Of a DNA stretch of 64,000 bases, positions 20,565-29,652 are shown piece after piece. Under the pieces are notes generated by a model. It saw only the letters and a program-made list of their open reading frames with translations. It was not told the origin of the DNA and did not search any database. Within the stretch, counting starts at the first letter, position 1, and the number at the start of each line of letters is the position of its first letter. Origin of the DNA: Vannielia litorea (GTDB lineage Bacteria > Pseudomonadota > Alphaproteobacteria > Rhodobacterales > Rhodobacteraceae); contig NZ_FSRL01000001.1 in the NCBI RefSeq assembly GCF_900142295.1, positions 620,001-684,000 on the forward strand. The letters run 5' to 3'. Both the position numbers and the translations under genes were made by a program.

Positions 20565-22841
20565 ATGAATGCGTTCGGAAAGAGCCAGTCGTTGAAACGG
20601 GTCGAGGATGTGCGGTTTCTGACCGGGCATGGGCAGTATATCGACGACACCGCTCCCGAGGGTGCGCTCTTTGCCTACTTCCTGCGGTCGCCGGTGGGCC
20701 ACGCCGTGCTGACCGGGCTGCACATGGAGGATGCGCGGCAGATGCCGGGGGTGAGGCTGGTGGCCGGGGCCGAGGAGATGAAGGCGGACGGGCTGGACAT
20801 CGACCTGCCGGGAGGGCGCGTGCCGGGCGGCAGGAAGACCCGGCGGCCGGTGCTGGTGGAAGAGCGGATGCGCTTTGTCGGCGACCCGATCGCGGTGGTC
20901 ATTGCCGAGACGCTGGAGCAGGCGAAGGACGCGGCCGAAGCCATCGAGATGGAGTTCGACGAGCTGCCCGCGCATATGGAGCTGGCGCCGGGCGGCGAGG
21001 CGCTGCACGAGGATGCGCCCGACAACATGGCCTATGACTGGAGCCAGGGCGACCTGGAGGCGACCGACAAGGCGCTCGCAGGCTCCAGGCACCGGGTCAA
21101 GCTGGAGATCGTCGACAACCGGGTGATGATCGTGCCGATGGAGCCGCGCGGCGCCTGGGCCGAGTGGGAGGACGGGCGGATCCACCTCTGCTTCAGCGGC
21201 CAGGGCGTGTGGGAGCAGAAGGAGGCTCTGGCCCGCCAGATGGGGCTGGGCGAGGAGAACGTGCGGGTGACCCACCCGGACGTGGGCGGCGGTTTTGGCC
21301 TGAAGGCGCAGCAGTTTCCCGAGCACCTGGTGATCTCCTGGGCGGCGAAGGTGCTGGACCATCCGGTGCGCTGGATGAGCGACCGCAACGAGGGCCTGAT
21401 GAGCGACCATGGCGGGCGCGACCTGGTGAGTGTGGCCGAGCTGGGCTTTGACGAGACCCTCAAGATCACCGCCTACAAATGCGAGAATCGCTCGAACATG
21501 GGGGCCTACAACTCGGGCTTCGGGCAGTACATCCAGTCGGCGCTCTTCGCCAAGGTCTTCCCCGGCACCTACGACATCCAGACCGCCTACCTTGGCTCGA
21601 AGGGCTACTATACCAACACCGCTCAGATGGACGCCTATCGCGGCGCCGGGCGGCCCGAGGCGATCTTCGTGCTGGAGCGGATGATGGACGAGGCGGCGCG
21701 GCAGCTCGGGGTCAGCCCCTGGGAGCTGCGGCGCAAGAATTTCATTCCGGTCGACAAGTTCCCTTACAAGACGGTGGTGGGCGAGCTCTATGACGTGGGG
21801 GATTTTCACGCGGTGCTGGCCGATGTGGAAAAGGCTGCCGACCTGCAGGGCTACGCGGCCCGCAAGGCCGAGAGCGAGGCCAGGGGCCTGCTGCGGGGCT
21901 ACGGGCTGGCCTATTACATCGAATCCATCCTGGGCGACCCGACCGAGGGCGCGGCGGTGGAATTTGCCGAGGACGGCATGGTGGAGCTGATGGTCGGCAC
22001 CCAGTCGAACGGGCAGGGGCATGAGACGGTTTACGCGGCCTTCCTCGAAGAGCGCAGCGGCATCCCGGTGGAGAAAATCCGGGTGGTGCAGGGCGACAGC
22101 GACCGGATCGCCACGGGCGGCGGCACCGGCGGCTCGCGCTCGGTGACCAACCAGACCAACGCCACCATCGCCGCCGTCAACGTGATGGTCGAGGCCTTCG
22201 CGCCCTTCGTGGCCGAGGAACTGGGCGTGGATGAGGTGGCGTTCGAGGATGGCAGCTTTGGCGCGCCGGGCACCAACCGGAGGCCGACGCTGATCGACGC
22301 CGCCGAGATGGCCCGCGCGAAGGGCCGCGACGACCTGCTGCGCCACGAGGGCAAGGCCACGCTCGATGGCCGCAGCTACCCCAACGGCGGGCATTTCTGC
22401 GAAGTCGAGGTGGACCCGGAGACGGGCCATGTGCAGCTGGTGCGCTACCTGGTGGTGGACGACTTCGGCAACCTGGTGAACCCGACGCTGGCCAAGGGCC
22501 AGGTGCATGGCGGCGTGGCGCAGGGCGCCGGGCAGATCCTGATGGAGAACGCCGTGTATGACGAGGACGGGCAGCTCTTGACCGGCTCGTTCATGGACTA
22601 CGCGATGCCGCGTGCGGCCGATCTGCCGTTCTACGGCTTTGCCGCCCATCCGGTGCCCTCGATCCAGAACCCGCTTGGCATGAAGGGCTGCGGCGAGGCT
22701 GGCACTGTCGGCGCCATGGCGGCGGTAACCAACGCGGTGATCGACGCGCTGTGGGAGAAGGGCGTGCGCAATGCGCAGGTGCCCTTTACCCCGCAGCGGG
22801 TCTGGGCGCTGCTGAAAGAGGCGGAAGGTGACGCTTCGTGA
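20565..22841 (+). CDS. Molybdopterin-binding large subunit, xanthine dehydrogenase/CO dehydrogenase family (form II CoxL-like)
   Basis: A 758-residue molybdenum-hydroxylase large subunit. The active-site loop reads AYRGAGR (residues 357-363), the form II type, and not the AYRCSFR of true aerobic CO dehydrogenase. The catalytic glutamate is E711 in [11 protein letters not shown], and [11 protein letters not shown] plus VGGGFGLK are cofactor-binding segments. CO oxidation is therefore unlikely; an aldehyde- or N-heterocycle-oxidising role fits better, but the substrate is unknown. The FAD and 2Fe-2S subunits normally encoded alongside are absent here. The next gene starts 14 bases inside its 3' end. 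Confidence 0.88.
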   Translation: MNAFGKSQSLKRVEDVRFLTGHGQYIDDTAPEGALFAYFLRSPVGHAVLTGLHMEDARQMPGVRLVAGAEEMKADGLDIDLPGGRVPGGRKTRRPVLVEERMRFVGDPIAVVIAETLEQAKDAAEAIEMEFDELPAHMELAPGGEALHEDAPDNMAYDWSQGDLEATDKALAGSRHRVKLEIVDNRVMIVPMEPRGAWAEWEDGRIHLCFSGQGVWEQKEALARQMGLGEENVRVTHPDVGGGFGLKAQQFPEHLVISWAAKVLDHPVRWMSDRNEGLMSDHGGRDLVSVAELGFDETLKITAYKCENRSNMGAYNSGFGQYIQSALFAKVFPGTYDIQTAYLGSKGYYTNTAQMDAYRGAGRPEAIFVLERMMDEAARQLGVSPWELRRKNFIPVDKFPYKTVVGELYDVGDFHAVLADVEKAADLQGYAARKAESEARGLLRGYGLAYYIESILGDPTEGAAVEFAEDGMVELMVGTQSNGQGHETVYAAFLEERSGIPVEKIRVVQGDSDRIATGGGTGGSRSVTNQTNATIAAVNVMVEAFAPFVAEELGVDEVAFEDGSFGAPGTNRRPTLIDAAEMARAKGRDDLLRHEGKATLDGRSYPNGGHFCEVEVDPETGHVQLVRYLVVDDFGNLVNPTLAKGQVHGGVAQGAGQILMENAVYDEDGQLLTGSFMDYAMPRAADLPFYGFAAHPVPSIQNPLGMKGCGEAGTVGAMAAVTNAVIDALWEKGVRNAQVPFTPQRVWALLKEAEGDAS

Positions 22842-23940
22842 ACTCATAGGGTCCTTCTGGCCGGGGCGGCGTGAGAAGAACACGCCGCGCCCGACCACGC
22901 GCGGACCGGTCACCCATGTGGTGATCCTTGATGGCACGATGTCGAGCCTGCGCGACAAGCATGAGACCAACGCCGGGATCACCTTCAAGCTGTTGCGTGC
23001 CGCAGGGCCGAGGGCGGGACTCTCGGTGCATTACGAGCCGGGCATCCAGTGGCGCGACTGGCGGAGCACCGGCGACGTGGTGGCGGGGCGGGGAATCAAC
23101 CGGCAGATCCGGCGCGCCTACGGCTTTCTGGCCAGCCGATACAGGCCCGGCGACCGAATCTACCTGATCGGATATTCGCGGGGGGCTTATGCCGTTCGCA
23201 GCCTGGCGGGCTGCATCGACACGGTGGGGCTTCTGAAGCGCAACCATGCCACGGTGCGGGCAATCGAGCAGGCCTGGCGGCATTACCGCGCGGGCGGCCA
23301 GAGCCAGGCGGCGCTGCGTTTCAGGCTCGCCTATTGCCTGAACGACGTGCGGATCGAGGCGGTGGGCTGCTGGGACACGGTGAAGAGCCTCGGCGTGCGC
23401 CTGCCGGTCCTGTGGAAGTTCATGAACGACGCCCATGCCTTTCACAACCACCACCTCGGCGCGGCGGTGAAGAACGGCTTTCATGCGCTGGCGCTCGACG
23501 AGACGCGCCTCGCCTACGAGCCGGTCTTGTGGCAGAGCCGCGAAGGCTGGCCGGGCGAGCGGCTGGAGCAGGTCTGGTTTCGGGGCAGTCATGGCGACGT
23601 GGGCGGGCACATCACGCCCTACCTGCGGGCAAGGCCGCTGGCGAACATCCCGCTGGTCTGGATGCTGGGACGGCTGGCCGACTGCGGGCTGCCGCTGCCG
23701 GAGGGCTGGGCGGCGGCGTTTCCGCAGGATGTGAACGCGCCCTCGATCGGGCGGTTCATGGGGTGGGGCAAGCTGTTTCTCTCGCGCCGGTCCCGGATCA
23801 TCATGGAGGACCCGAGCGAATCCTATCACCCGACTGCCCGGCCCGATGCCCCGCTGATGGCCGCGCCGAACTCGGGCGGACCGGGCCCTTCGGTCGAAAA
23901 GCAGCGGGAAACAGGGGAATCCGGCGCCAGCGCGCGGTGA
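22828..23940 (+). CDS. DUF2235 alpha/beta-hydrolase-like protein (Tle1-type catalytic domain)
   Basis: A 370-residue protein of the DUF2235 family, which includes type VI secretion phospholipases (Tle1). The nucleophile motif GYSRGAYAVR places Ser117 at the elbow; VVILDGTMSSL near residue 32, EAVGCWDTV and FRGSHGDVGGH supply the remaining acid/His region. No signal peptide, VgrG, PAAR or other T6SS gene is near, so an effector role is not supported; many DUF2235 proteins are housekeeping lipases of unknown substrate. A GTG start overlaps the CoxL-like gene by 14 bases. The C-terminal 50 residues are low complexity. Confidence 0.83.
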   Translation: MTLRELIGSFWPGRREKNTPRPTTRGPVTHVVILDGTMSSLRDKHETNAGITFKLLRAAGPRAGLSVHYEPGIQWRDWRSTGDVVAGRGINRQIRRAYGFLASRYRPGDRIYLIGYSRGAYAVRSLAGCIDTVGLLKRNHATVRAIEQAWRHYRAGGQSQAALRFRLAYCLNDVRIEAVGCWDTVKSLGVRLPVLWKFMNDAHAFHNHHLGAAVKNGFHALALDETRLAYEPVLWQSREGWPGERLEQVWFRGSHGDVGGHITPYLRARPLANIPLVWMLGRLADCGLPLPEGWAAAFPQDVNAPSIGRFMGWGKLFLSRRSRIIMEDPSESYHPTARPDAPLMAAPNSGGPGPSVEKQRETGESGASAR

Positions 23941-24047
23941 GGAGGGCTTGACGCCTCTCCGCTTTGCCCCTAAACGCACGAAACGAAATTCGGGGGCGCG
24001 CCCGGCGAAGGGCCGCGCCTCTCTCATTTGAAGTTGAGGATGAAACC

Positions 24048-24335
24048 ATGTCTCGCGTCTGCGAACTGACCGGCAAGGGCCCGATGACTGGCAACAACGT
24101 CAGCCACGCCCACAACAAGACCCGCCGTCGCTTCCTGCCCAACCTGCAGGTTGTCACGCTGATTTCCGACGTGCTGGGCCGCCCCTTCAAGCTGCGCATC
24201 TCCAACGCTGCGCTGCGCACGGTGGACCATCGCGGCGGTCTCGACGCCTTCCTGGCGAAAGCCAAGAGCGACGAGCTCTCGGCGAAGGCCCAGAAGATCA
24301 AGAAGGACATCGAAAAGGCCCAGGCTGCCGCCTGA
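24048..24335 (+). CDS. rpmB: 50S ribosomal protein L28
   Basis: A 95-residue ribosomal large-subunit protein. The sequence [33 protein letters not shown] is the classic L28 opening, with basic RNA-binding residues throughout and a lysine-rich helix at the end. Length matches alphaproteobacterial L28 (about 95-98). GAGGATGAAACC precedes the ATG. Transcription ends at a strong hairpin just downstream. Confidence 0.98.
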   Translation: MSRVCELTGKGPMTGNNVSHAHNKTRRRFLPNLQVVTLISDVLGRPFKLRISNAALRTVDHRGGLDAFLAKAKSDELSAKAQKIKKDIEKAQAAA

Positions 24336-24359
24336 TCCCTTTCGGGTTCGTGAAATTTC

Positions 24360-24390
24360 AGCCCCGCCGGTGGATGCACCGCGCGGGGCT
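24360..24390 (+). terminator. Stem-loop terminator after rpmB
   Basis: A long GC-rich hairpin (24360-24367 with 24383-24390, continuing inward around a bulge to a GATG loop) lies 25 bases past the rpmB stop. The following T-tract is weak (GCTTCATTG). Confidence 0.65.
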
Positions 24391-24441
24391 GCTTCATTGT
24401 GGCATCTTGCGGGCGGTGGCGGGTGGCGTAGATTGCGCGCC

Positions 24442-24783
24442 ATGATCCTGCGCTCTCTCATATCCGGGTTGATGCTGGTGACCTTGCTGGTCGCGGGCCA
24501 GGCCCTGGCCGTGGCGCGGGGGCAGGCCCCGGTGGCCATGCAGGCGGTGCTCTGCACCGGCTTCGGCACCCAGGTGATTCACCTCGACGCCGAGGGCAAG
24601 CCGGTGAGCGCGCCGCATCTCTGCCCCGACGGGCTGGCCGCGATGGTGGAGGCCCATGTGCCGCTGCCGGAGCTTGTGCAGCGGGAGGGTGCGGAACGGG
24701 CGGTGGCGGCGGGCGTTGCCGCGCGGCCGGAGGCCTGGCTGGCGCGGGCGGTGTTCGAGGCGCGGGGTCCGCCCCTGGCCTGA
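24442..24783 (+). CDS. Small membrane/secreted protein upstream of a copper chaperone
   Basis: A 113-residue protein with an N-terminal hydrophobic segment (LISGLMLVTLLVAGQALAVARG) that could be a signal peptide or anchor. It has two cysteines in the soluble part (VLCTGFG and PHLCPDG), reminiscent of DUF2946-type small proteins often seen next to copper genes. It sits 37 bases before the PCuAC copper chaperone and is probably co-transcribed with it. A role in copper handling is inferred from context only. Confidence 0.65.
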   Translation: MILRSLISGLMLVTLLVAGQALAVARGQAPVAMQAVLCTGFGTQVIHLDAEGKPVSAPHLCPDGLAAMVEAHVPLPELVQREGAERAVAAGVAARPEAWLARAVFEARGPPLA

Positions 24784-24820
24784 AGTTTCGCACTCGCAAC
24801 TTCAGCACAGGAAAAGACAG

Positions 24821-25285
24821 ATGAAACTCAATGCTTTGACCCTTGCCGCCTTGCTGGCGGCCACCCCCGCCCTTGCCGAGATCAAGGTCATGGACGCCTA
24901 TGCCCGCGCCGCCAGCCCCACGGCGAAGTCGGGCGCGGCCTTCATGCAGATCATGAACGACGGCGCCGAAGAGGACCGGCTGATTGACGCCGCCAGCGAT
25001 GCCGCCGCCCGTGTGGAGTTGCACACCCACAAGGACCTGGGCGACGGCGTGATGAAGATGATGCAGGTCGAGGAGGGCTTTGCCGTGCCCGCGGGCGGCA
25101 TGCATGCGCTGGCCCGCGGCGGCGACCACGTGATGCTCATGGGCCTGACCGGCCCTCTGGAGCAAGGCGCCACGGTCTCGATCACGTTGACCTTCGAGAA
25201 GGCGGGCGAAATGGTCGTGGAGGTGCCGATCGACAACGAACGGCAGGACCACGGCGCCATGGACCATTCGAAGATGGGCAACTGA
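24821..25285 (+). CDS. Periplasmic copper chaperone PCu(A)C
   Basis: A 154-residue exported protein (signal peptide ALTLAALLAATPALA) of the PCuAC family, which delivers Cu(I) to the CuA site of cytochrome c oxidase. The Cu-binding pattern is visible: HTHKDLGDGVMKMMQ, then MHALARGGDHVMLMGL, matching the family's H-M-H-M ligands. A His/Met-rich tail (DHGAMDHSKMGN) may add copper affinity. It is downstream of the small cysteine protein. Together with the bufferin operon, it is one of two copper-handling loci in the window. Confidence 0.92.
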   Translation: MKLNALTLAALLAATPALAEIKVMDAYARAASPTAKSGAAFMQIMNDGAEEDRLIDAASDAAARVELHTHKDLGDGVMKMMQVEEGFAVPAGGMHALARGGDHVMLMGLTGPLEQGATVSITLTFEKAGEMVVEVPIDNERQDHGAMDHSKMGN

Positions 25286-25425
25286 GGGCGGTCAGCCCTC
25301 GATGATCCAATGGATCTCGGGAGCGGCTGGTTGACCCCGGCCGCTCACGGCACCCTGGCACCTTGCGGAAGGCCCAACAGGGCGCTCCGGACGTTCCGCG
25401 CGGCGGCGGCGGCACGTGCAGTGGC

Positions 25426-26112
25426 TCAGGCGACCACCTCCTCCACCCAGGCGGGCACCAGCTCTGTAGCGGGGCCGTGGCGGGAGGTGTCGAAGAGCGG
25501 GGTGATCTCGGAGGGCTCGAGGTTCAGCTCCAGCGTTTCGGCCCCGGCGGCGCGGGCGAGGCGGACAAAGCCCGCGGCGGGATAGACCGCGCCGGAGGTG
25601 CCGATGGAGACGAAGAGGGCGGTGCGCTCGAGGATCTCGCCGATGCGCTCCATGTGATAGGGCATCTCGCCGAACCACACCACATCGGGCCGGGTCGCGG
25701 GTTGGCGGCAGTCGGGGCAGGGGTCGTGCAGGTCCATCGCCGGGGGGGCGGGCCAGCGGTGGCCACAGGCGGCGCAGAGCGCGGTGCTGTGCTGGCCATG
25801 CATGTGGATCACCTTGGCGCCGCCCTTCTCGTGCAGGTCATCGACGTTCTGGGTGATAATGTGCACCGGGCCGGGCCAGGACTTTTGCAACCTGCCGAGC
25901 GCGTGGTGGGCGGCGTTGGGCTTGGCGCCACGCACCTTCTCGCGGCGCATGTTGTAGAAATCAAACACCAGCTCGGGATTGCGGGCAAAGGCCTGCGGCG
26001 TGGCGACATCCTCGATGTCATATTGTGCCCAGATGCCGCCCGGGTCGCGGAAGGTGGCGATGCCGCTCTCGGCGGAAATGCCGGCGCCGGTCAGGATCGT
26101 GATGGGTCGCAT
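25426..26112 (-). CDS. NAD-dependent protein deacylase, class III sirtuin
   Basis: A 228-residue Sir2 enzyme removing acyl groups from lysines with NAD. Rossmann motif TGAGISAESGIATFRD (8-23), TQNVDDLHEKGG, the catalytic histidine in HMHGQ, and a zinc site made by CAAC and CPDC are all intact. Tyr53 and Arg56 (YNMR) give the Y-x-x-R signature of class III sirtuins, which prefer succinyl/malonyl-lysine (as E. coli CobB and SIRT5). The start at 26112 is only 30 bases from the divergent phosphatase gene, so they share a promoter region. Confidence 0.93.
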   Translation of the reverse strand: MRPITILTGAGISAESGIATFRDPGGIWAQYDIEDVATPQAFARNPELVFDFYNMRREKVRGAKPNAAHHALGRLQKSWPGPVHIITQNVDDLHEKGGAKVIHMHGQHSTALCAACGHRWPAPPAMDLHDPCPDCRQPATRPDVVWFGEMPYHMERIGEILERTALFVSIGTSGAVYPAAGFVRLARAAGAETLELNLEPSEITPLFDTSRHGPATELVPAWVEEVVA

Positions 26113-26142
26113 GGTCTCTCTGTTTGCTCTAGCCTCGCCAAC

Positions 26143-26595
26143 ATGACCCATCGCGTGATCTTTGTCTGCCTCGGCAACATCTGCCGCTCTCCCACCGCCC
26201 ACGGGATCTTCGAAGCCAAGGCCAGGGCCGCCGGGCTCGATGTGGAGGTGGAGAGCGCGGGCACCGGCGGCTGGCACGTCGGAGAGCCGCCCGACCGCCG
26301 GATGCAGGCGGCGGCAAAGGCGGCGGGCTACGACCTGAGCGGGCTGAGGGCGCAGCAGTTCGTGGCCGGAGACTTCGAGCGGTTCGACGCGATCTACGCG
26401 ATGGACCGGCAGAACCTGGCCAACATCGAGGCGCTGCGGCCTGCGGGAAACACCACGCCGGTGACGCTGTTTCTCGACCACGGCCCGAGCGGGCGCGACG
26501 AGGTGCCCGATCCCTACTTCGAGGGCGGGTTCGACGCGGTGGTGGAGATGGTGGCGGAGACCTGCGACGCGCTGGTCAGAGACCTCGCGCGCTGA
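26143..26595 (+). CDS. Low-molecular-weight protein-tyrosine phosphatase
   Basis: A 150-residue cytoplasmic phosphatase. The P-loop CLGNICRS (C9 to S16, the CX5R(S) signature) gives the nucleophile Cys9 and Arg15, and the general-acid aspartate lies in VPDPYFEGG near residue 121. Length is typical. No tyrosine-kinase or exopolysaccharide gene is adjacent, so its substrate is unknown. It is divergent from the sirtuin and ends head to head against the small secreted gene with no gap. Confidence 0.94.
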   Translation: MTHRVIFVCLGNICRSPTAHGIFEAKARAAGLDVEVESAGTGGWHVGEPPDRRMQAAAKAAGYDLSGLRAQQFVAGDFERFDAIYAMDRQNLANIEALRPAGNTTPVTLFLDHGPSGRDEVPDPYFEGGFDAVVEMVAETCDALVRDLAR

Positions 26596-26913
26596 TCAGG
26601 AGCAGGACCGCGCGGCGCTGTCGCCGAACTTCTTCCACTTCTGCCAGAACACCGCGTTGTCGGAGCGGTCCGACTGGCGGGTGTCCTGCGCGAGCTGCGG
26701 GTTCTTGAAGAACTTGGCGCCCTTTTTCTGTTCGGTGCGCGACAGCTCGAAGTCGGCGACCCGCTGGATGCAGGAGCACAGCGAGCGCGATGCGCCACGG
26801 TCGGAGCTGTTGCAGGCGCGTTCGAGCACCTTGGCCTGGGCCGGGGTGGTGAAGGCTGTCGCGGCGGGCAGGGCCACGGCCGCACAAAGGAGGAGAGTGG
26901 AAAGGGTCTTCAT
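26596..26913 (-). CDS. Small secreted cysteine protein of unknown function
   Basis: A 105-residue protein with a signal peptide (LLLCAAVALPAATAFTTPAQA). The mature part has four cysteines in RACNSS, SLCSCIQRVAD and the terminal SCS, plus a helical FWQKWKKFGDSAA ending. A family of this shape (C, CxC, C-terminal C, with RQSDRSDNAVFW) is common in Rhodobacterales and has no established function. The ATG at 26913 fits the signal peptide. It abuts the phosphatase stop on the opposite strand. Confidence 0.75.
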   Translation of the reverse strand: MKTLSTLLLCAAVALPAATAFTTPAQAKVLERACNSSDRGASRSLCSCIQRVADFELSRTEQKKGAKFFKNPQLAQDTRQSDRSDNAVFWQKWKKFGDSAARSCS

Positions 26914-27264
26914 CTGCGTCGTGCCTCGTTCTCTCGGTGGTCCAATGTGCCGGATGTCTCTCCGGCTGCACGGGGTCGTGATGGAGGGAAGGATGACTCG
27001 AAAGCCGTTCAAATTCAATTGGGCATGTCTTGTGGGGCAGTCCGCTCGGGGGACCATGGATTGTATCGGGTTGCGAAACGGCGGGGGAAACCCGCCGTGA
27101 GGTGGCGTGAGGCGGACGGCCGGGTGCGGGGCGCGCCGGGTGGGTAAACGCCGGGGAGAGGAGGCGCGCCGGGCACCGTTGGGGAGGGCGGGAGGCCGAG
27201 GCGGTGCGAGAGGCCGCTCCGGCCCCATGCGCGCCCGCTTGACGGCCCCCCGAAAGCCCAGCAT
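26914..27264. other. Gene-free divergent region upstream of lepA with inverted repeats
   Basis: No supported gene. Two notable structures are present: a perfect 8-bp hairpin with a GGAAA loop (27078-27085 with 27091-27098), and a larger inverted repeat in which 27123-27127 pairs with 27173-27177 and GGCGCGCC at 27130-27137 pairs with 27163-27170. Both lie within 190 bases of the lepA start and could fold in its leader. An A/T-rich patch (about 27008-27030) may hold promoter elements. Confidence 0.5.
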
Positions 27265-29073
27265 ATGAGCCGGATGACCGATCTGAACCACATCCGCAAT
27301 TTCTCCATCGTCGCCCATATCGACCACGGGAAATCCACGCTTGCCGACCGGCTGATCCAGCTCACCGGAACGGTGGCCGAACGCGACATGAAGGAGCAGA
27401 TGCTCGACGCGATGGACATCGAGCGCGAGCGGGGGATCACCATCAAGGCCAACTCGGTGCGGATCGAGTACCCCGCCAAGGACGGCAACACCTATGTGCT
27501 CAACCTGATCGACACGCCCGGCCACGTGGACTTTGCCTATGAGGTCAGCCGCAGCATGCGCGCCGTGGAGGGCTCGCTGCTAGTGGTGGATGCCACCCAG
27601 GGCGTGGAGGCGCAGACGCTGGCCAACGTCTACCAGGCGATCGACGCCGACCACGAAATCGTGCCGGTGCTGAACAAGATCGACCTGCCGGCCTCCGAGC
27701 CCGCGCGGGTGAAGGAGCAGATCGAGGACGTGATCGGGATCGACGCCTCGGACGCCATCGAGATTTCGGCCAAGACCGGCCTCGGCATCCCCGACGTGCT
27801 GGAGGCCATCGTCCAGCGGCTGCCCGCGCCGAAGGGCGAGCGCAACGCGCCGCTGAAGGCGATGCTGGTGGATTCGTGGTACGACAGCTACCTCGGCGTC
27901 GTGGTGCTGATCCGGGTCATGGACGGGGTCATCCGCAAGGGCGACCAGATCAAGATGATGCGCACCGGGGCCACCTACAAGCTCGACAAGCTCTCGGTGC
28001 TGCGCCCGGCGATGAAGGACATCGCCGAGCTGGGGCCGGGCGAGATCGGCGTGTTCACCGCCTCGATCAAGCAGGTGCGCGACACCAAGGTGGGCGACAC
28101 GATCACCCATGAGAGAAAACCCTGCGAGAAGGCCCTGCCGGGCTTCAAACCCTCGGTGCCGGTGGTGTTCTGCGGGCTGTTCCCGGTGGATTCAGCCGAG
28201 TTCGAGGATCTGCGGGACGCGATCGAGAAGCTGGCGCTGAACGATGCGTCGTTTTCCTTCGAGATGGAGACCAGCGCGGCACTTGGCTTCGGCTTTCGCT
28301 GCGGGTTTCTCGGGCTGCTGCACCTCGAGGTGATCCGCGACCGGATCGAGCGCGAGTATGACATCGACCTCATCACCACGGCGCCCTCGGTGGTTTATCA
28401 CCTGCACATGAAGGACGGGGAGATGCGCGAGCTGCACAACCCCGCCGACATGCCCGACCTTACCTATATCGACCACGTGGAGGAGCCGCGCATCAAGGCG
28501 ACGATCCTCGTGCCCGACGACTACCTCGGCGACGTGCTGAAGCTCTGCCAGGAGCGGCGCGGCATCCAGGAAGACCTGACCTACGTGGGCGGGCGGGCGA
28601 TGGTGGTCTATGACCTGCCGCTGAACGAGGTCGTGTTCGACTTCTACGACCGGCTGAAGAGCATCACCAAGGGCTACGCCAGCTTCGACTATCAGATGAC
28701 GGGCTACCGACAGGACCACCTGGTGAAGATGCAGGTGCTGGTGAACGACGAGCCGGTGGATGCGCTGTCGATGATGGTGCACCGCGACCGGGCCGAGATG
28801 CGTGGGCGGGCCATGTGCGAGAAGCTGAAGGAGCTGATCCCCCGCCACATGTTCAAGATCCCGATCCAGGCGGCCATCGGCGGCAAGGTGATTGCACGGG
28901 AGACGCTTTCGGCGCTCCGGAAGGACGTGACGGCCAAGTGCTACGGCGGCGACGCGACCCGGAAGAAGAAACTTCTGGAAAAGCAGAAGGCCGGCAAGAA
29001 GAAGATGCGCCAGTTCGGGAAGGTGGATATCCCGCAGGAGGCGTTTATTTCTGCGTTGAAGATGGACAGCTGA
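27265..29073 (+). CDS. lepA: Elongation factor 4 (LepA) GTPase
   Basis: A 602-residue translational GTPase that acts on stalled or early ribosomes. G1 is AHIDHGKST (about 17-25), G2 lies in RGITIKA, G3 is DTPGHVDF, and G4 is NKIDLP. It is followed by domain II, the EF-G-like domains ([14 protein letters not shown]) and the LepA-specific C-terminal domain ending in [19 protein letters not shown], the diagnostic signature. A second Met three residues in (MTDLNHIRN) is an alternative start. Confidence 0.98.
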   Translation: MSRMTDLNHIRNFSIVAHIDHGKSTLADRLIQLTGTVAERDMKEQMLDAMDIERERGITIKANSVRIEYPAKDGNTYVLNLIDTPGHVDFAYEVSRSMRAVEGSLLVVDATQGVEAQTLANVYQAIDADHEIVPVLNKIDLPASEPARVKEQIEDVIGIDASDAIEISAKTGLGIPDVLEAIVQRLPAPKGERNAPLKAMLVDSWYDSYLGVVVLIRVMDGVIRKGDQIKMMRTGATYKLDKLSVLRPAMKDIAELGPGEIGVFTASIKQVRDTKVGDTITHERKPCEKALPGFKPSVPVVFCGLFPVDSAEFEDLRDAIEKLALNDASFSFEMETSAALGFGFRCGFLGLLHLEVIRDRIEREYDIDLITTAPSVVYHLHMKDGEMRELHNPADMPDLTYIDHVEEPRIKATILVPDDYLGDVLKLCQERRGIQEDLTYVGGRAMVVYDLPLNEVVFDFYDRLKSITKGYASFDYQMTGYRQDHLVKMQVLVNDEPVDALSMMVHRDRAEMRGRAMCEKLKELIPRHMFKIPIQAAIGGKVIARETLSALRKDVTAKCYGGDATRKKKLLEKQKAGKKKMRQFGKVDIPQEAFISALKMDS

Positions 29074-29095
29074 AGGCTGGCCATTTTCAAGGCGG

Positions 29096-29135
29096 GTGGG
29101 CGGAAGCGGTTTTCCTTGGAAAACTGCGTGCCCAC
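29096..29135. terminator. Nested inverted repeat downstream of lepA
   Basis: An outer GTGGGC/GCCCAC stem (29096-29101 with 29130-29135) encloses an inner stem of about 9 bp (29106-29115 with 29118-29127). It begins 23 bases past the lepA stop and is the likely transcription end, though no T-run follows. Confidence 0.5.
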
Positions 29136-29189
29136 ACGGTGGATCATTGCGCAGGTGACAGCCAAACGCCGCTGCACTAACCTCCCCAC

Positions 29190-29435
29190 ATGCCGACGGT
29201 CTTTCGCCACGAGGGGTTCCGCTTCTTCTTCTATTCCAACGAGGGAGACCCGCGTGAGCCGGTGCATATCCACGTGATGAAGGATCGGTCGGAAGCGAAG
29301 TTCTGGGTCGAGCCTGTGGTTCGGCTGGAGCGCGCGGCGGGGTTCAATGCCCGCACGCTGCGACGGCTGGCCGGAATCGTGGGCGAGAACCGGGAGAGGA
29401 TCACGGAGGCATGGCATGAGCATTTCGGCGGTTGA
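29190..29435 (+). CDS. DUF4160 protein (putative toxin-antitoxin partner)
   Basis: An 81-residue protein of the DUF4160 family, recognisable from PTVFRHEGFRFFFYSNEG and EPVHIHVMKD. DUF4160 genes are regularly paired with DUF2442 genes, as here, and the pair is predicted (not proven) to be a type II toxin-antitoxin-like module. The next frame starts 20 bases inside this gene, so translation is coupled. It opens the accessory segment that follows lepA. Confidence 0.8.
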   Translation: MPTVFRHEGFRFFFYSNEGDPREPVHIHVMKDRSEAKFWVEPVVRLERAAGFNARTLRRLAGIVGENRERITEAWHEHFGG

Positions 29436-29652
29436 CGTGCGGTTCGACGACGACGCGATGTGGGTGGCGCTGGAGGACGGGCGCACCATCGGGGTGCCGT
29501 TGGCGTGGTTTCCTCGGCTGCTCGGGGCGAGTAAGGAAGAGCGGGCGGCGGTTGAAATTTCACCATTCGGGCTGCACTGGGAAGGCCTGGACGAGGATAT
29601 CTCGGTGGCCGGGTTGCTGGCCAAGGATGTGCCGGGGGTGGCGGCGGAGTGA
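29416..29652 (+). CDS. DUF2442 protein (putative toxin-antitoxin partner)
   Basis: A 78-residue DUF2442 protein. The family text is clear: VRFDDDAMWVALEDGRTIGVPLAWFPRLLGAS and ISPFGLHWEGLDEDISVAGLL. This small fold resembles NE0471-type N-terminal domains. The ATG at 29416 overlaps the DUF4160 gene by 20 bases, and its stop overlaps the GTG of the next gene, so the three genes form one coupled unit. Which partner would be toxic is not known. Confidence 0.82.
   Translation: MSISAVDVRFDDDAMWVALEDGRTIGVPLAWFPRLLGASKEERAAVEISPFGLHWEGLDEDISVAGLLAKDVPGVAAE

Noticed and set aside
20565-22841. Aerobic carbon monoxide dehydrogenase
   Set aside because: The active-site loop is AYRGAGR, not AYRCSFR, and CoxM/CoxS are absent, so CO oxidation is not supported.
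22828-23940. Type VI secretion phospholipase effector
   Set aside because: DUF2235 fits the catalytic fold, but no VgrG, PAAR, immunity or T6SS genes are present.
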